The notes: generated by a model from the sequence alone, not told the origin. 64,000 bases of DNA from Methanosphaera sp. ISO3-F5 (GCF_034480035.2 NZ_CP118754.2:1-64000); one strand, 5' to 3'. Shown: positions 38,557-48,818, counted from the first letter of the stretch. Made by a program: numbers and translations.

Positions 38557-40120
38557 TTGCTCCTCCAATGGATGCGGTATTATAGTTTAAATTACTATGA
38601 GTGATGGTTATTTTTCCATATGCTCCAGTGTTACGTATTGCTCCACCAAAATCGTGGGCTTTGTTATTATTTAGTGTGGATTGTGTTATGGTTATTTCTC
38701 CTTCGTTGTTTATTGCACCTCCTCCTGAACTGATTGGTCCTGTTGCTTTGTTGTTGTTTAATGTGCTGTTTCCTATGAATAGGTCCCCTTCGTTGTATAT
38801 TGCTCCCCCTGAACTGATTGGTCCTGTTGCTTTGTTGTTGTTTATTATTGTGTTTGTAATGTTTAGTTCATCATCGTTACTTATTGCTCCACCGTCAGAT
38901 GCTTCATTGTACTTTAATTTACTATTTTTTAAAAGTATTATACCATAAAAGTTGTATATAGCGCCTCCAACACCTGCATGGTTATGGTATAATTGGGAAT
39001 TTGTTATAGTATTTGTTTCGTAATTTCCCTCGTTGTACAGTACGCCCCCAATATCTGCATTGTTATTGTTTAATTTACTTTGTGAAATGGTTATTTTTGC
39101 TTTGTTAACTATTGCTCCTCCATGGGGAGCGGTGTTGTTTTCTAGGGTACTGTCTGTCATGGTTAATGTTCCATCGTTGTATATTGCTCCTCCTCCTGGA
39201 TAATAATCGGTTCCTTTGGCTCTGTTATTGTTTAGAGTGGAGTTGCTTATTGTTAATGTTCCATCGTTGTATATTGCTCCCCCTTTAGAATAGTTGCTTT
39301 CTTCGGCTCTGTTATTGTTTAATGTGCTGTTTCCTATGAATAGGTTCCCTTCGTTGTATATTGCTCCCCCTTCAGAAAATTTGGTTCCTTTGGCTCTGTT
39401 ATTGTTTAATGTGCTGTTTATTATTGATATGTTTCCTTCGTTGTATATTGCTCCCCCTTTAGAATGTTCGGTTCCTTTGGCTCTGTTATTGTTTAATGTG
39501 CTGTTTATTATTGATATGTTTCCTTCGTTATATATGGCTCCACCTACACTTTCTTCTCCTGATACTTTATTATAGCACAGGGAGCTTCGGGTTATATTTA
39601 GTTTTCCTTTATTATATATTGCTGCACCTCTATCTGCTTGGCATTTTACTATTTTCAAGTTTTTAATATTGACAGACTGTGTTTCTCCTATTTTTAGGAA
39701 TTGATATTTTTGTTGTCCGTTTATTGTTTTCCAGTTACCATTAATTGTAACCTCTTTTATTGCCTTATTAATTATAGTATTATCGGCTAGTTTTATGTCT
39801 GCTTTAATGTTAAGTGTTAATGTCTTGTATTCTCTGCTTTTCAATGTATTCTGGAGTGTTTTATAGTTATTAATGTTCACAGTTTTACTTGCACTTTTTA
39901 AGGTTCTATACTCCCTTGATTGTTTTTTTATTGTTTTGTCTACGCTCTGGGTGGTGTTTGCCTGATTATTACTGTTAATGTCTGTTGTATGGGTGGTTAT
40001 TGTGTTACTTGTATCTTCATGTTTTGTTGTAGTGTTTGTTTCGGATGCACATGCTATTCCTACAAGAAGTAGTGTTAATAGGGTTAATATGATTATTTTT
40101 TTCATTGCTTTTTTTATCAT
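38557..40120 (-). CDS. Adhesin-like protein, exon 1 (upstream of a group II intron)
   Basis: The 5' part of the intron-split ALP. It has a signal peptide (residues 1-25, LTLLTLLLVGIACA), a Thr/Asn-rich linker, then beta-helix repeats GGAIYNEG(N/D)...STLNNN(R/K)A with near-identical DNA units of about 84 bases repeated four or more times between 39180 and 39550. The exon ends in codons for GGA followed by a single A at 38557. Without splicing, translation would run into the intron and stop at 38525 after SATSNSLSLL. The start MIKKAMKK has an alternative Met at residue 6. Confidence 0.88.
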
Positions 40121-40254
40121 AATTTTTCATTTCCTCCCATTAGTTTTGGTTAAATAATAATTAGTATATTTTTATTGCTTAAATAGTTTTCTTATTGTTT
40201 GTTTTTTGAATATTTCTAAAAAAAGTGGATAGGTGGTGGGGAGAATTATTTTTT

Positions 40255-40690
40255 TCAGGGGCTTTGTTCTATTGTTAGGTGTGTGTTGTTTTCCTTGAAT
40301 AAGTCTATGTTATTGTCTATTATTGCAAGGGGTATGATTCCTTCAGGTATTTCCTGATGATCATCTTCATAGTATATTGCTATTGAGTTTGTAGGCTTAT
40401 AGTATGCTATGTATCCTACTTCGTATGTGCTTGTACGTGGAGTATTAGCTGTTAGTGTACTGGGTAGTTCAGCATATTTTTCTCTGCCGAACAAATCTTT
40501 TAAGTCCAGTTGTAATGGTAATAACTGTAGGAATTCATCTGATGTGGGATTATTTATCATATGTGCTGTTGTTTCTTGGTTGTTTATTTTTAGTTTTATT
40601 GTTGTATTGTTTTTCAATGTTTGCTGCTGCTGTTGTGGTTAATGTTAATAATAGAAGTATTAAGATTAGTGTAATGTTAACTTTTTTCAT
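40255..40690 (-). pseudogene. Secreted cyclophilin-like domain protein, frameshift after the signal peptide
   Basis: The body (40255-40617) is a cyclophilin-like domain of about 120 aa (PF18050 type): IKLKINNQETTAHMINNPTS, LLPLQLDLKDLFGREKYAEL, STYEVGYIAYYKPTNSIAIY, EIPEGIIPLAIID. Just upstream, in another frame, an ATG at 40690 starts a convincing signal peptide, MKKVNITLILILLLLTLTTT-AAA. The two join after a one-base change near 40625, next to a GCAGCAGCA run. No good start serves the body alone (TTG at 40617). Either it is inactivated or the sequence has an indel. Family function is unknown. Confidence 0.65.
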
Positions 40691-40828
40691 ATGGTGTTTT
40701 TCTCCAATATTTTTTTTGTATATGTGTGGTTTTATTTGTTTCTTTTAATATAATTATTTGTTTTTGAGTATAAAGGGTAATCATTGTATGTGTTTATTTA
40801 TTGTTCTACTGGTTGTTTCTATGTTCTT

Positions 40829-40966
40829 GTGCTACATGTAATATGTTGTGCTACATTTTTTTATAGTATGGTGCCACTTATTCTTTTCGTGCTACAATTT
40901 AATACTTATAAATTATTTATTTTAGTCCGTTTATTATTTTTATGAAAAAAATATTAAACAGGCTAA
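40829..40966. repeat. GTGCTAC cluster followed by stem element copy 3
   Basis: GTGCTAC at 40829, 40848 and 40889, GTGCCAC at 40871. Then AGTCCGTTT...AAACAGGCTA at 40921-40966. The gap 40691-41109 holds no gene. Confidence 0.65.
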
Positions 40967-41109
40967 CATATTAAACAAATCCTGATTTCAAGAAAAGTAT
41001 GAATATCTGAAAATATACTATAAAAATTATATTCAAAGCGTGTTTAACTTAAAAAAAATAGTAATAAGGTGGATTACAGTTCCACCAATAATAATAAAAG
41101 AGAATTTTT

Positions 41110-42990
41110 TTAGTATCCATACCAGTAGTTATATCGTTCTGTTTCACTCATTTTACAGTATGTAATATCCGCCTTAAATGGCGTGTACCCACTTATCAAT
41201 GAAGTTTCTGCCCCTGTTTTATACTTTGGATTAACAGTTCTGGTGATAATGTTACCTCTGTTGTTTTTGAAATAGAATGTCACTTTAATAATTTTATTAA
41301 TTGGAGGATACTCTAGACCTCTTTCATCAATCTCTGCATACACTCCCGGATTATATTGAGCATATTCAGTTTCGTAAATAGTGCAAAATGGGTCACCATT
41401 AATGAATTTTGTAACCGGATTTCTATATATTGGTAAAGTAACAACTTTGTATTTGTCTGTTACTGTAAAAGATTTTTGAACAGATGATCTGATATAGTTA
41501 ACATTTCCATTGTACGATACTGTTACTTTGTTTGTTCCAGGAGTTGTTGTTTTATATTTATAAGTGTATTTTCCGTAATTGTCCGTTTTTGTCTTGTATT
41601 GTTTACCGTTGATGTTTAGTATTAGTTGTGTGTTTTTTAGTATTTTTCCTGTTTCGTCTGTGAATTTACCCGTGATTGTCACAGTATTTCCCTTGTTTAC
41701 AGTTGGGATGTTGTTTATTGTTATCCTGGTTTTTTGTTGTTCTATCTTTGTTTTCTGGTTTGATTTAATGTTAATATTTACATTATTTGCTTTGTTGTAT
41801 ACTGCTCCGCCGTATCTGCTATATTTGTATTTTGTTGGTGTGACACTTATTTTAGTGTTTTGTCCTTTGTCACATACAAAATTGTACCTGTTACTAGCAC
41901 TGTTATAATTGAATGTTCCGGTTATTATACTTGCTTTAGATTTTTGGTTGTATATTGCGCCTCCATAGGTGGCATGGTTATTGGTGAAATTACTGTTTAC
42001 TCGAATAGTTCGTGCTTCGCTCTCTATGAATATTGCTCATCCTCTTGGCGCTGTATTGTTTGTGAACTTGGCTGATATTTTAATGTTCCTATTTGTGTCA
42101 TAAGTTTTTTCTATTATTGCTCCGCCGTACTTGTTTGCCTTGTTATTGTTAAAGTTTGTGCCCTTTATTGTTAATGTTCCAATATTGTATAGTGCTCCAC
42201 CATTTTGTGCTTTATTGTTGTTTATTTGGCTGTTACTGATTGTCATTGTTTCCTCGTTATCTATTGCACCACCATCTGTTGCTGTATTACTGTATAGTTT
42301 AGTGTTAGTTATGGTTAGTTTTCCATAATTTATTATTGCAGCACCATATTTTGCCTTGTTATTGTGTAATTTGGAATCTTTGATGATTAGGGTTGCACTA
42401 TTGTGTATGGATCCTCCTGATGATTCTGCTTTATTATTGTTTAGGTTACACTTGGTTATGGTGAGTTTACCAGTATTACTTATGGCACCTCCTTCAAGTG
42501 AATAGCAGTTGATTATATTCAGATTTTTTATGGTTGCGGTGGTTCTTGATGGAATATTCAGGAATTGGTATTTCTTGTTTCCAGATATTGTTTTATCATT
42601 ACCATTTATTGTAAGTTTAGTAATTTTGTCGTTTATTATTGTGTCTTCAGTTAGTTTTATGTTGGATTTTATGTTAAGGGTTAGTGTTTCATATTCATCG
42701 CTGGTTAGTGTGTCGTATAGTGTTTGGTAGTTGTTCACGTTTATTGTTTTACTTGCTTTTTTAGTTGTCTTGTTAAGGGTGTTTTGTTTTTTTATTTCTT
42801 TATTATCTTGTTTTATTTGTGTTTCCATGTTTTTTGTTATGCTTTGTTCTTTGATGTTCATAGTGTCTGTACTTGGCTGTGTATTGTGTGTTGTAGTATC
42901 TGCGGATATTTCTGTTGCACTTGCAATTCCTACAAGCAGTAACGTTAATATTAGTAGTATGAATAACTTTTTATTGATTTTGTTAATCAT
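41110..42990 (-). pseudogene. Adhesin-like protein with one internal TGA stop
   Basis: A 626-codon ALP frame broken at a single place. The N-terminal part has a signal peptide (LILTLLLVGIASA) and beta-helix repeats ending FTNNTAPRG, then TGA at 42037-42039. The same frame continues with AIFIESEARTIRVNSNFTNN..GGAIYN, one Ig-like repeat (VTITGKFTDETGKILKNTQL) and a distinctive C-terminus rich in Tyr (ITYCKMSETERYNYWYGY). In repeats of this kind the position is GGA GGA GCA, so TGA is a one-base change of GGA (Gly). Probably a recent nonsense mutation; internal re-start is unlikely to yield a secreted protein. Confidence 0.85.
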
Positions 42991-43262
42991 TATTGGTCCT
43001 CCTTTTGTATTTTATTTATTCTATATTTATTGGTTTATTATTTCTTTTAATATAATTTTATTGTTGATTTACGGTATTGGTGTATGTGTAATTAGTTAAA
43101 CTGTGCTACATTTAAGTGTTTTTTATAGGCTAGAATTATGTCTTCTACAATAATTTCTTTATAGAATATAATGTTGTAACTACTTAGAAGAAATGTATTA
43201 AATAGAAATTCTAAAAAAATAAGTTAAAAAAAATGGGGGTGGGAGATTAGTTAAAATCGGAT

Positions 43263-45605
43263 TTATTTTACTTTGAATGTGGTTTTAGCATTACTGGTCT
43301 TGTAGTTTTTGTTTCCAGGGTATATTACTGTTACTTTAATGCTTCCTTTATTGCTTGCTTTATAGTTATAAGTGTATACTCCTTTATTATTGGTTTTAGC
43401 TGTTACGGTTTTCGTGTTGATCTTGATTTTTATCTTAGTGTTTTTGAGTATTGTTCCCTTGTTGTCTGTTAGTTTACCTGTTATTTTTATTGTTTTGCCC
43501 TTGGTGGTTGTGCTTATCTTGTTGACTGTTATTTTTATTGCTCTTGCAAAGGTTTTGAATGTTGTTTTCTTGGTAACTGTCTGGTAGTACTTGTTTCCCT
43601 GGTATGTTACTGTCACAGTACTTGTTCCTACCTTGTTGGCTGTGATTATTGTTTTGTATATTCCTTTGTTGTCTGTTTTGGTGTTGTATATTTTGTTGTT
43701 TACTTTTATTTTGATTTTTGCATTTTTTATTATGTTATTGTAATTGTCTTTGAGTTTTCCTGTGATTGTTACTTTTTGTTTGTATTGTTTTTGTTTGTAT
43801 GTTGGTATTGTTAGTCTGGTTTTGCTTGCAGATACTTTGAATGTGGTTTTATTTGTTGTTTTTTGGTAATCTTTGTTTCCTTTATAGGTAACTGTTATGT
43901 TATTTGTACCTATTATTGATGCTTTAATTAAATATTTATAGATTCCTTCGTTATTGGTTCTTGTGTTGAACGTTTTGTTGTTTACTTTTATTTGTATTGT
44001 GGCGTTTTTGATTAGTTTTCCATTTTTGTCTTTGAGTTTTCCCGTGATTGTTACTTTTTGTTTGTATTGTTTTTGTTTATATGTTGGTATTGTTAGTCTG
44101 GTTTCTGTTTGGTTATCATTTACTATATTGTCTGCTATGTAACAATTTTTTAATGTTTCTATTTGTCCGGGGTAGTAAGTGTTTGTAAAGTTTATATTGT
44201 TTTCTAAAGTAAGTGGAGTATTATTAACTAGAATGTTATTGTTTGTTATGGTGGAATTTATTAAATTGTTTTGTATGAATCTGTTCTGTATGATGTTGAT
44301 TTTTGTTGCATTGTTGTATATTGCTGATCCGTTAAGTGCAATGTTTTTTATGAAAATGTTAGAATTAATAGAGTTTTTTGTGTAATTATGTCCAAATACT
44401 GCTATTGCTCCTCCGGATTCGTTTGCACTATTTTCTATAAAAGTATTATTTGTAATTGTCATATTGTTTGCTGTGCATACTGCACCACCATCTTTTGCAC
44501 TGTTTTGATAAAAAAGATTATTTTCTAATATTAATTTATTACTGTCTACTGCACCACCAGACTCATATGCCTGATTTTTTTCGAAAGTGGAATTAATTAT
44601 TTCCAAATATTTGGTATTGCATATTGCACCACCATACCATGCCCAGTTATTCTTAAATGAGCAGTTACATAGGTATAAATATTTCTCATTGTATATTGCC
44701 CCACCCATTGAATATTCATATGGAACTTGATTATTGTCAAATATTGTGTTATATATAGACATGTTGTTAAGATTTCCAATTGCTCCACCAAAATTAACAA
44801 GAGCCATGTTATTTTTGAAAATTGAATTATTGATTACTGCATTTCCCTCATTTTCTATTGCTGCGCCAGACCATGTTACCTGATTATCAATAAATGTGGT
44901 GTTATTAACTGTTAAATTAGCATGATTATAGATGGCTCCACCAATGCCCTCGTCGACCAGGTTATTGCCTAATATTGAATCATAAATGGACAGATTTCCA
45001 TAATTTATGATTGCATTCATCCAAAGACTACTGTATTTTAGAGTCACGTTTTCTAATATTAATTCACCATAATTTGAGAATGCTCCATAAAAACTATCAG
45101 GTTGAAAGCCATAATTGTAGAGTTCCAGGTTTTTAATATTAACACAACTTTTATTTGAAATATTTAGAAACGAATGTTTATGATATGCGTTAAATTTTTT
45201 GTTGTTTCCATTGATAGTTAAATGGGATATTGATTCGCTGAGTGTTATTGATTCAATGAATTTAATGTCTGAATTTATGTTAATTGTTAGATTATCATAC
45301 TTGTCACTTGTTAATATGTTTTTTAGTGGTTTAAAATAATTTACAGTATATGTGTTACTTTCTGTTTTATATTTTTTATTGGATTTGTTTTCTTTATTTA
45401 TGGATACTTCTTCTTTCTTGGGTGTTATATTAGTATTACCTGTTTTTATAATTGTTTTATCGTTCAGTGCTACTTTTTTTTGTGTTGTATCAGTATTGCT
45501 TGTATCATTGGATACTTTTGTTGCATTTACTGCACTGGTTAGTATTACTGTAACTAATAACAACAATAAAATGGTTTTAATATGTTTGTTATTCATTTTA
45601 ATCAA
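43263..45605 (-). CDS. Adhesin-like protein (780 aa)
   Basis: An intact surface ALP. Signal peptide 1-29 (LLLLLVTVILTSAVNA). Beta-helix ~95-490 with repeats such as GGAIYN.ANLTVNNTTFIDNQ and GGAIGNLNNMSIYNTIFDNN. Three Ig-like repeats of ~93 aa follow; two begin with the same TRLTIPTYKQKQYKQKVTIT (~501 and ~596). The third (~681, TFARAIKITVNKISTTTKGK) is nearly identical in DNA to the matching repeat of the intron-split ALP at 35230-35330. No anchor motif. A second Met at residue 4 is a possible start. GTGCTAC occurs once at 43103, outside the gene. Confidence 0.88.
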   Translation of the reverse strand: MIKMNNKHIKTILLLLLVTVILTSAVNATKVSNDTSNTDTTQKKVALNDKTIIKTGNTNITPKKEEVSINKENKSNKKYKTESNTYTVNYFKPLKNILTSDKYDNLTININSDIKFIESITLSESISHLTINGNNKKFNAYHKHSFLNISNKSCVNIKNLELYNYGFQPDSFYGAFSNYGELILENVTLKYSSLWMNAIINYGNLSIYDSILGNNLVDEGIGGAIYNHANLTVNNTTFIDNQVTWSGAAIENEGNAVINNSIFKNNMALVNFGGAIGNLNNMSIYNTIFDNNQVPYEYSMGGAIYNEKYLYLCNCSFKNNWAWYGGAICNTKYLEIINSTFEKNQAYESGGAVDSNKLILENNLFYQNSAKDGGAVCTANNMTITNNTFIENSANESGGAIAVFGHNYTKNSINSNIFIKNIALNGSAIYNNATKINIIQNRFIQNNLINSTITNNNILVNNTPLTLENNINFTNTYYPGQIETLKNCYIADNIVNDNQTETRLTIPTYKQKQYKQKVTITGKLKDKNGKLIKNATIQIKVNNKTFNTRTNNEGIYKYLIKASIIGTNNITVTYKGNKDYQKTTNKTTFKVSASKTRLTIPTYKQKQYKQKVTITGKLKDNYNNIIKNAKIKIKVNNKIYNTKTDNKGIYKTIITANKVGTSTVTVTYQGNKYYQTVTKKTTFKTFARAIKITVNKISTTTKGKTIKITGKLTDNKGTILKNTKIKIKINTKTVTAKTNNKGVYTYNYKASNKGSIKVTVIYPGNKNYKTSNAKTTFKVK

Positions 45606-45833
45606 CTAATTTTCTTTATATACTATAATATATAATGTTTAGTTTTATATAATAATTTATGTCTGTTTATGATGTTATTATCGTTATGTATTAATGTTTT
45701 TTCTTTGAAATGACTTGTGATTTAGGTAGTATTCATGTTATTGGGTATTGGTTGTATTTGATAATGGGGTATTTGTTTGGTGATTTTGGTTTTGTGTTGT
45801 TTTTTTATGATTATATTTTTTTGTCTATTTTTT

Positions 45834-46147
45834 GTGCTACAGTTATATTTTGTGCTACAATATGGTTAAAAATGGTGTGCTACATATATATTTCGTAGCA
45901 CATTTTTAATATTTTGTGCTACTTTATTGTTTTGTGCTACACTTTTTTCTTCAAAATTATTTTTCCCTTACCGTTGGTAGTGAAAAATTATATAATATTG
46001 ATTTTTATTATATTTTTTGTGCTACACCTGTTAATGTGTGCTACATATTTATGTGCTACATTTATTCTTTGTGCTACATTTTTTTCTATTATATTCTAAA
46101 ATTTTAGTCTGTTTAAAATTTTATATTAAAAATTTAAAAACAGCCTT
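45834..46147. repeat. Largest GTGCTAC cluster plus stem element copy 4
   Basis: GTGCTAC on the plus strand at 45834, 45852, 45877, 45916, 45934, 46019, 46038, 46053 and 46071, and once inverted (GTAGCAC) at 45895. Many neighbours are 15-19 bases apart. The element AGTCTGTTT...AAACAGCCT follows at 46103-46147. The whole gap 45606-46296 has no gene. Confidence 0.75.
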
Positions 46148-46296
46148 CCATCACTACTGTCTTCGTTAAATTAGGTATAGTTATCTGTGTAATTTTTGTT
46201 AATATGAAAATATGAAATAATTAATATATGAAAATAAAATAAGATTTTATTTTACAATATAAAAAAAATTAGTATTGTTAGGATTATTTTTATTCT

Positions 46297-46683
46297 TTAT
46301 TTTCTTTGCATTACTTCAATTTGGTATCCGTCCGGATCTGTTAGGAAGTAATATTCTTTTACTCCTTCGGTTAATCCTTTGAATGGTCCTACAGTATAAC
46401 CCTTTTTCAGGTGTTCTTCTCGTGCTTGTTCCAGGTCATCCACGTAAACTGCTATGTGACCATAGCCTGTTCCTATATCGTATGGTTTTTCTGGATCATA
46501 ATTGTATGTTAGTTCTAGTTCAAAGTCTGATTCTCCATCTTTCAGGTATACTAGTGTGAATTTTCCTTCTGGTTTTTCTACTCGTCTTGATTCTTTCATG
46601 CCTAGTGCTTCAGCATAGAATTTCAGTGAACGTTCTAGGTCATATACTCTTATCATTTCATGTACCATTTTACAATGTACCAA
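46297..46683 (-). CDS. Glyoxalase I-like protein (lactoylglutathione lyase family)
   Basis: A ~128-aa vicinal-oxygen-chelate fold protein. It matches GloA closely: MIRVYDLERSLKFYAEALGM, FTLVYLKDG..FELELTYNYD, GTGYGHIAVYVDDLEQAREE and YYFLTDPDGYQIEVMQ. Metal ligands expected are the early His (VHEMIRV), Glu in ELELTYN, His in GHIAVYV and Glu in IEVMQ. It likely isomerises the hemithioacetal of methylglyoxal with some thiol; the thiol in this organism is unknown. GTGAT four bases before a TTG at 46683 favours that start; GTG 46692 and ATG 46671 are alternatives. It stands alone. Confidence 0.85.
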   Translation of the reverse strand: MVHCKMVHEMIRVYDLERSLKFYAEALGMKESRRVEKPEGKFTLVYLKDGESDFELELTYNYDPEKPYDIGTGYGHIAVYVDDLEQAREEHLKKGYTVGPFKGLTEGVKEYYFLTDPDGYQIEVMQRK

Positions 46684-46811
46684 TTTTATCACCCATTATT
46701 TTTTTTGTATTATATACTATTTTTTTGTGTACAATCTTATACATCTTTTGTCCGTGTATTACTGTTTTGTATATATCTATTTATATGATATGACGTAATT
46801 ATTATCTGTAT

Positions 46812-47030
46812 TCAGTTTCTTCTTTGTCGTAATTCTTCTACTGACCTGTAGTGTCCTTTTCTTCTCTCGTTTAATTCATTTTTATCTATAATTCCCAGTT
46901 CAAATTCTTTTAAATCATTAGCATATTGTAGTTCTACATAATTTAGGTTCAGGTCACGATGTAAATCCCAGATATGACTCACATGGTCTAATATTTCTCT
47001 TAATACATATTCGTCGCTTCCACCAAACAT
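46812..47030 (-). CDS. Small hypothetical protein
   Basis: A 72-aa, highly charged, predicted all-helical protein (LREILDHVSHIWDLHRDLNL, ELNERRKGHYRSVEELRQRR). No family recognised. It has a strong AGGAGG ribosome-binding site eight bases before the ATG, which is better than most genes here and supports translation. Confidence 0.6.
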   Translation of the reverse strand: MFGGSDEYVLREILDHVSHIWDLHRDLNLNYVELQYANDLKEFELGIIDKNELNERRKGHYRSVEELRQRRN

Positions 47031-47194
47031 AACTAATATCCTCCTATAATATATCTGTTTGTCTTTTATTCTTTCTATTATTATAGTATAATTATGAATA
47101 AACTATTTGATAGAACATTAATAATATGAAAAGTATATATCTTAATACTTAGAAAGATTTAAATTAAGAAATAAGGATTTAAGGGGGATTAAAA

Positions 47195-48604
47195 ATGAAA
47201 TATAGAAATATATTAACATTGTTAGTAATTTTGTCATTAATAATTTTAATTCTACCATCATTTTCTGCAAAAGATGAAGCAAATAATGATAAAACAGGCA
47301 CTAACCCTATAATGGATGCTATAGATGAAACAATGACAAATATAAATAATTTCTTCAACGCTGGTGGCGATGAAACAATTGATGTTCATAGTTATAAGGA
47401 ATTAGCAAAGGTTATAGCTAATAAAACAAAAGAAAAAAGCGAGAAAACCTATGTAATTAACTTACAAGATGGTGATTATAATATCACGAAAAAAATATAT
47501 TGTGGAAGCAGGGATGTATCCTTCAAAATTAATGGTAACGGCCATACTATTGATGGAAACGGGAACAAACAGTTCATGGATGTTAAGGGAAACTTAGAAA
47601 TTAATAATTTAAGAATAATAAACACAAAGAATCAGACTAATGAATCTGGGGCTATTTGTATGGTTTCCAGTTCTGATTTGAAAATAGATAACTGTACCTT
47701 TGAAAACAATCATGGAGACATTAAGGGTGGAGCAATTACCAGTCGTGGAAAGACTACTATTACTAACACAGTGTTTGTTAACAATACCTGTGAATTGACT
47801 GGTGGAGCCATATGGAGTACTGGTGAGTATGGTGGAACTTTAATACTTAAGAACAATACCTTTAGACAAAATAATGCAAATGCAAAGAATGATCATGAAA
47901 GAACTTCAGTAGTATACATGGTATCTAAGGGAAATAATGTTATTGAAAACAATGTCTTCGAGAACAATACTGGTAGATGTATACATTCCTTCATGTACAC
48001 TAGCTCTAAGGTAGTGAATAATACTTTCCGGAACAATAATTTAACCTTTAAGGAAGTAATTCGTGGAGGAGTAATTGATAATTATGAATCTGATATCACT
48101 ATTCAGGATAATATTTTCATCAATGATAATACTAATGGTGAACTTAGGGGTGGATTATTATATCATGAAGTTGGACATTTAGATTTTATAAATAATACTA
48201 TTTGTGATACTCATACTCAGACTGGTCATATTACTAATGAAACGTGTAGTAAGGGTGGATTAATCTTTAATCGTAATGCTACTGCAAATATTGAGGAAAA
48301 TACTTTTAATAATACGGTGAATGCTAACCTCACTTGGGGTGGTGTTATATATAATAATATAGGTAATATTTCACTTAAAAATAATCAGTTCATAAATAGG
48401 GTGAATGGTGAGCATATTAAGGGTATGGCTATTTATAATGATGTGAATGCTAAGACCTTAATATCTGGTGACAAGTTTGAAACTAAGTATAATGGTTCTA
48501 TTGATACTGAAAATCAGGAGAATAAGTTTATTTATAATTCTGATGTTATAAACAGTGAAGGGCCGGGTACTAGGGGAATAACTGAATATGAGGATGTTTC
48601 CTAG
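47195..48604 (+). CDS. Secreted beta-helix protein (adhesin-like, no Ig repeats)
   Basis: A 469-aa protein with a signal peptide (1-25, LSLIILILPSFSA) and a parallel beta-helix over ~90-450 (GNGHTIDGNG, GGAITSRGKTTITNTVFVNN, GGAIWSTG, NNTFRNNN). Unlike the ALPs nearby it lacks Ig-like repeats, coiled coil and Lys-rich tail, so it may be released or bound by partners. It is transcribed on the plus strand and its DNA is less repetitive, suggesting an older, more diverged member. Pectate-lyase-like folds include enzymes, but no catalytic residues are obvious. Confidence 0.82.
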   Translation: MKYRNILTLLVILSLIILILPSFSAKDEANNDKTGTNPIMDAIDETMTNINNFFNAGGDETIDVHSYKELAKVIANKTKEKSEKTYVINLQDGDYNITKKIYCGSRDVSFKINGNGHTIDGNGNKQFMDVKGNLEINNLRIINTKNQTNESGAICMVSSSDLKIDNCTFENNHGDIKGGAITSRGKTTITNTVFVNNTCELTGGAIWSTGEYGGTLILKNNTFRQNNANAKNDHERTSVVYMVSKGNNVIENNVFENNTGRCIHSFMYTSSKVVNNTFRNNNLTFKEVIRGGVIDNYESDITIQDNIFINDNTNGELRGGLLYHEVGHLDFINNTICDTHTQTGHITNETCSKGGLIFNRNATANIEENTFNNTVNANLTWGGVIYNNIGNISLKNNQFINRVNGEHIKGMAIYNDVNAKTLISGDKFETKYNGSIDTENQENKFIYNSDVINSEGPGTRGITEYEDVS

Positions 48605-48818
48605 TAAACATTTTTTTTCTCTCCCACGCATTTTTTTTCAGCTATTTTTTTTTGGATAGAATTTATTTAATCAATATATTTATTTAGAAGAAGTACGGGG
48701 TTTTTATTTATTATTAAGGTTTATACACTTCTAATTGGAATATAATCAGTATGATTCTAAAAAAAAATATTGTTGAAGGGGGAGGTGAAAAAATGAATAA
48801 AACTAAATATAATTAATC

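Noticed and set aside
42037-42039. In-frame TGA as a selenocysteine codon
   Set aside because: The expected residue is Gly in a structural repeat, no selenocysteine insertion element is visible, and adhesin-like proteins are not selenoproteins.
45916-46107. Short plus-strand frames rich in Cys and Tyr (CYIFMCYIYSLCYIF)
   Set aside because: They arise from reading the GTGCTAC repeats themselves and have no start signals.
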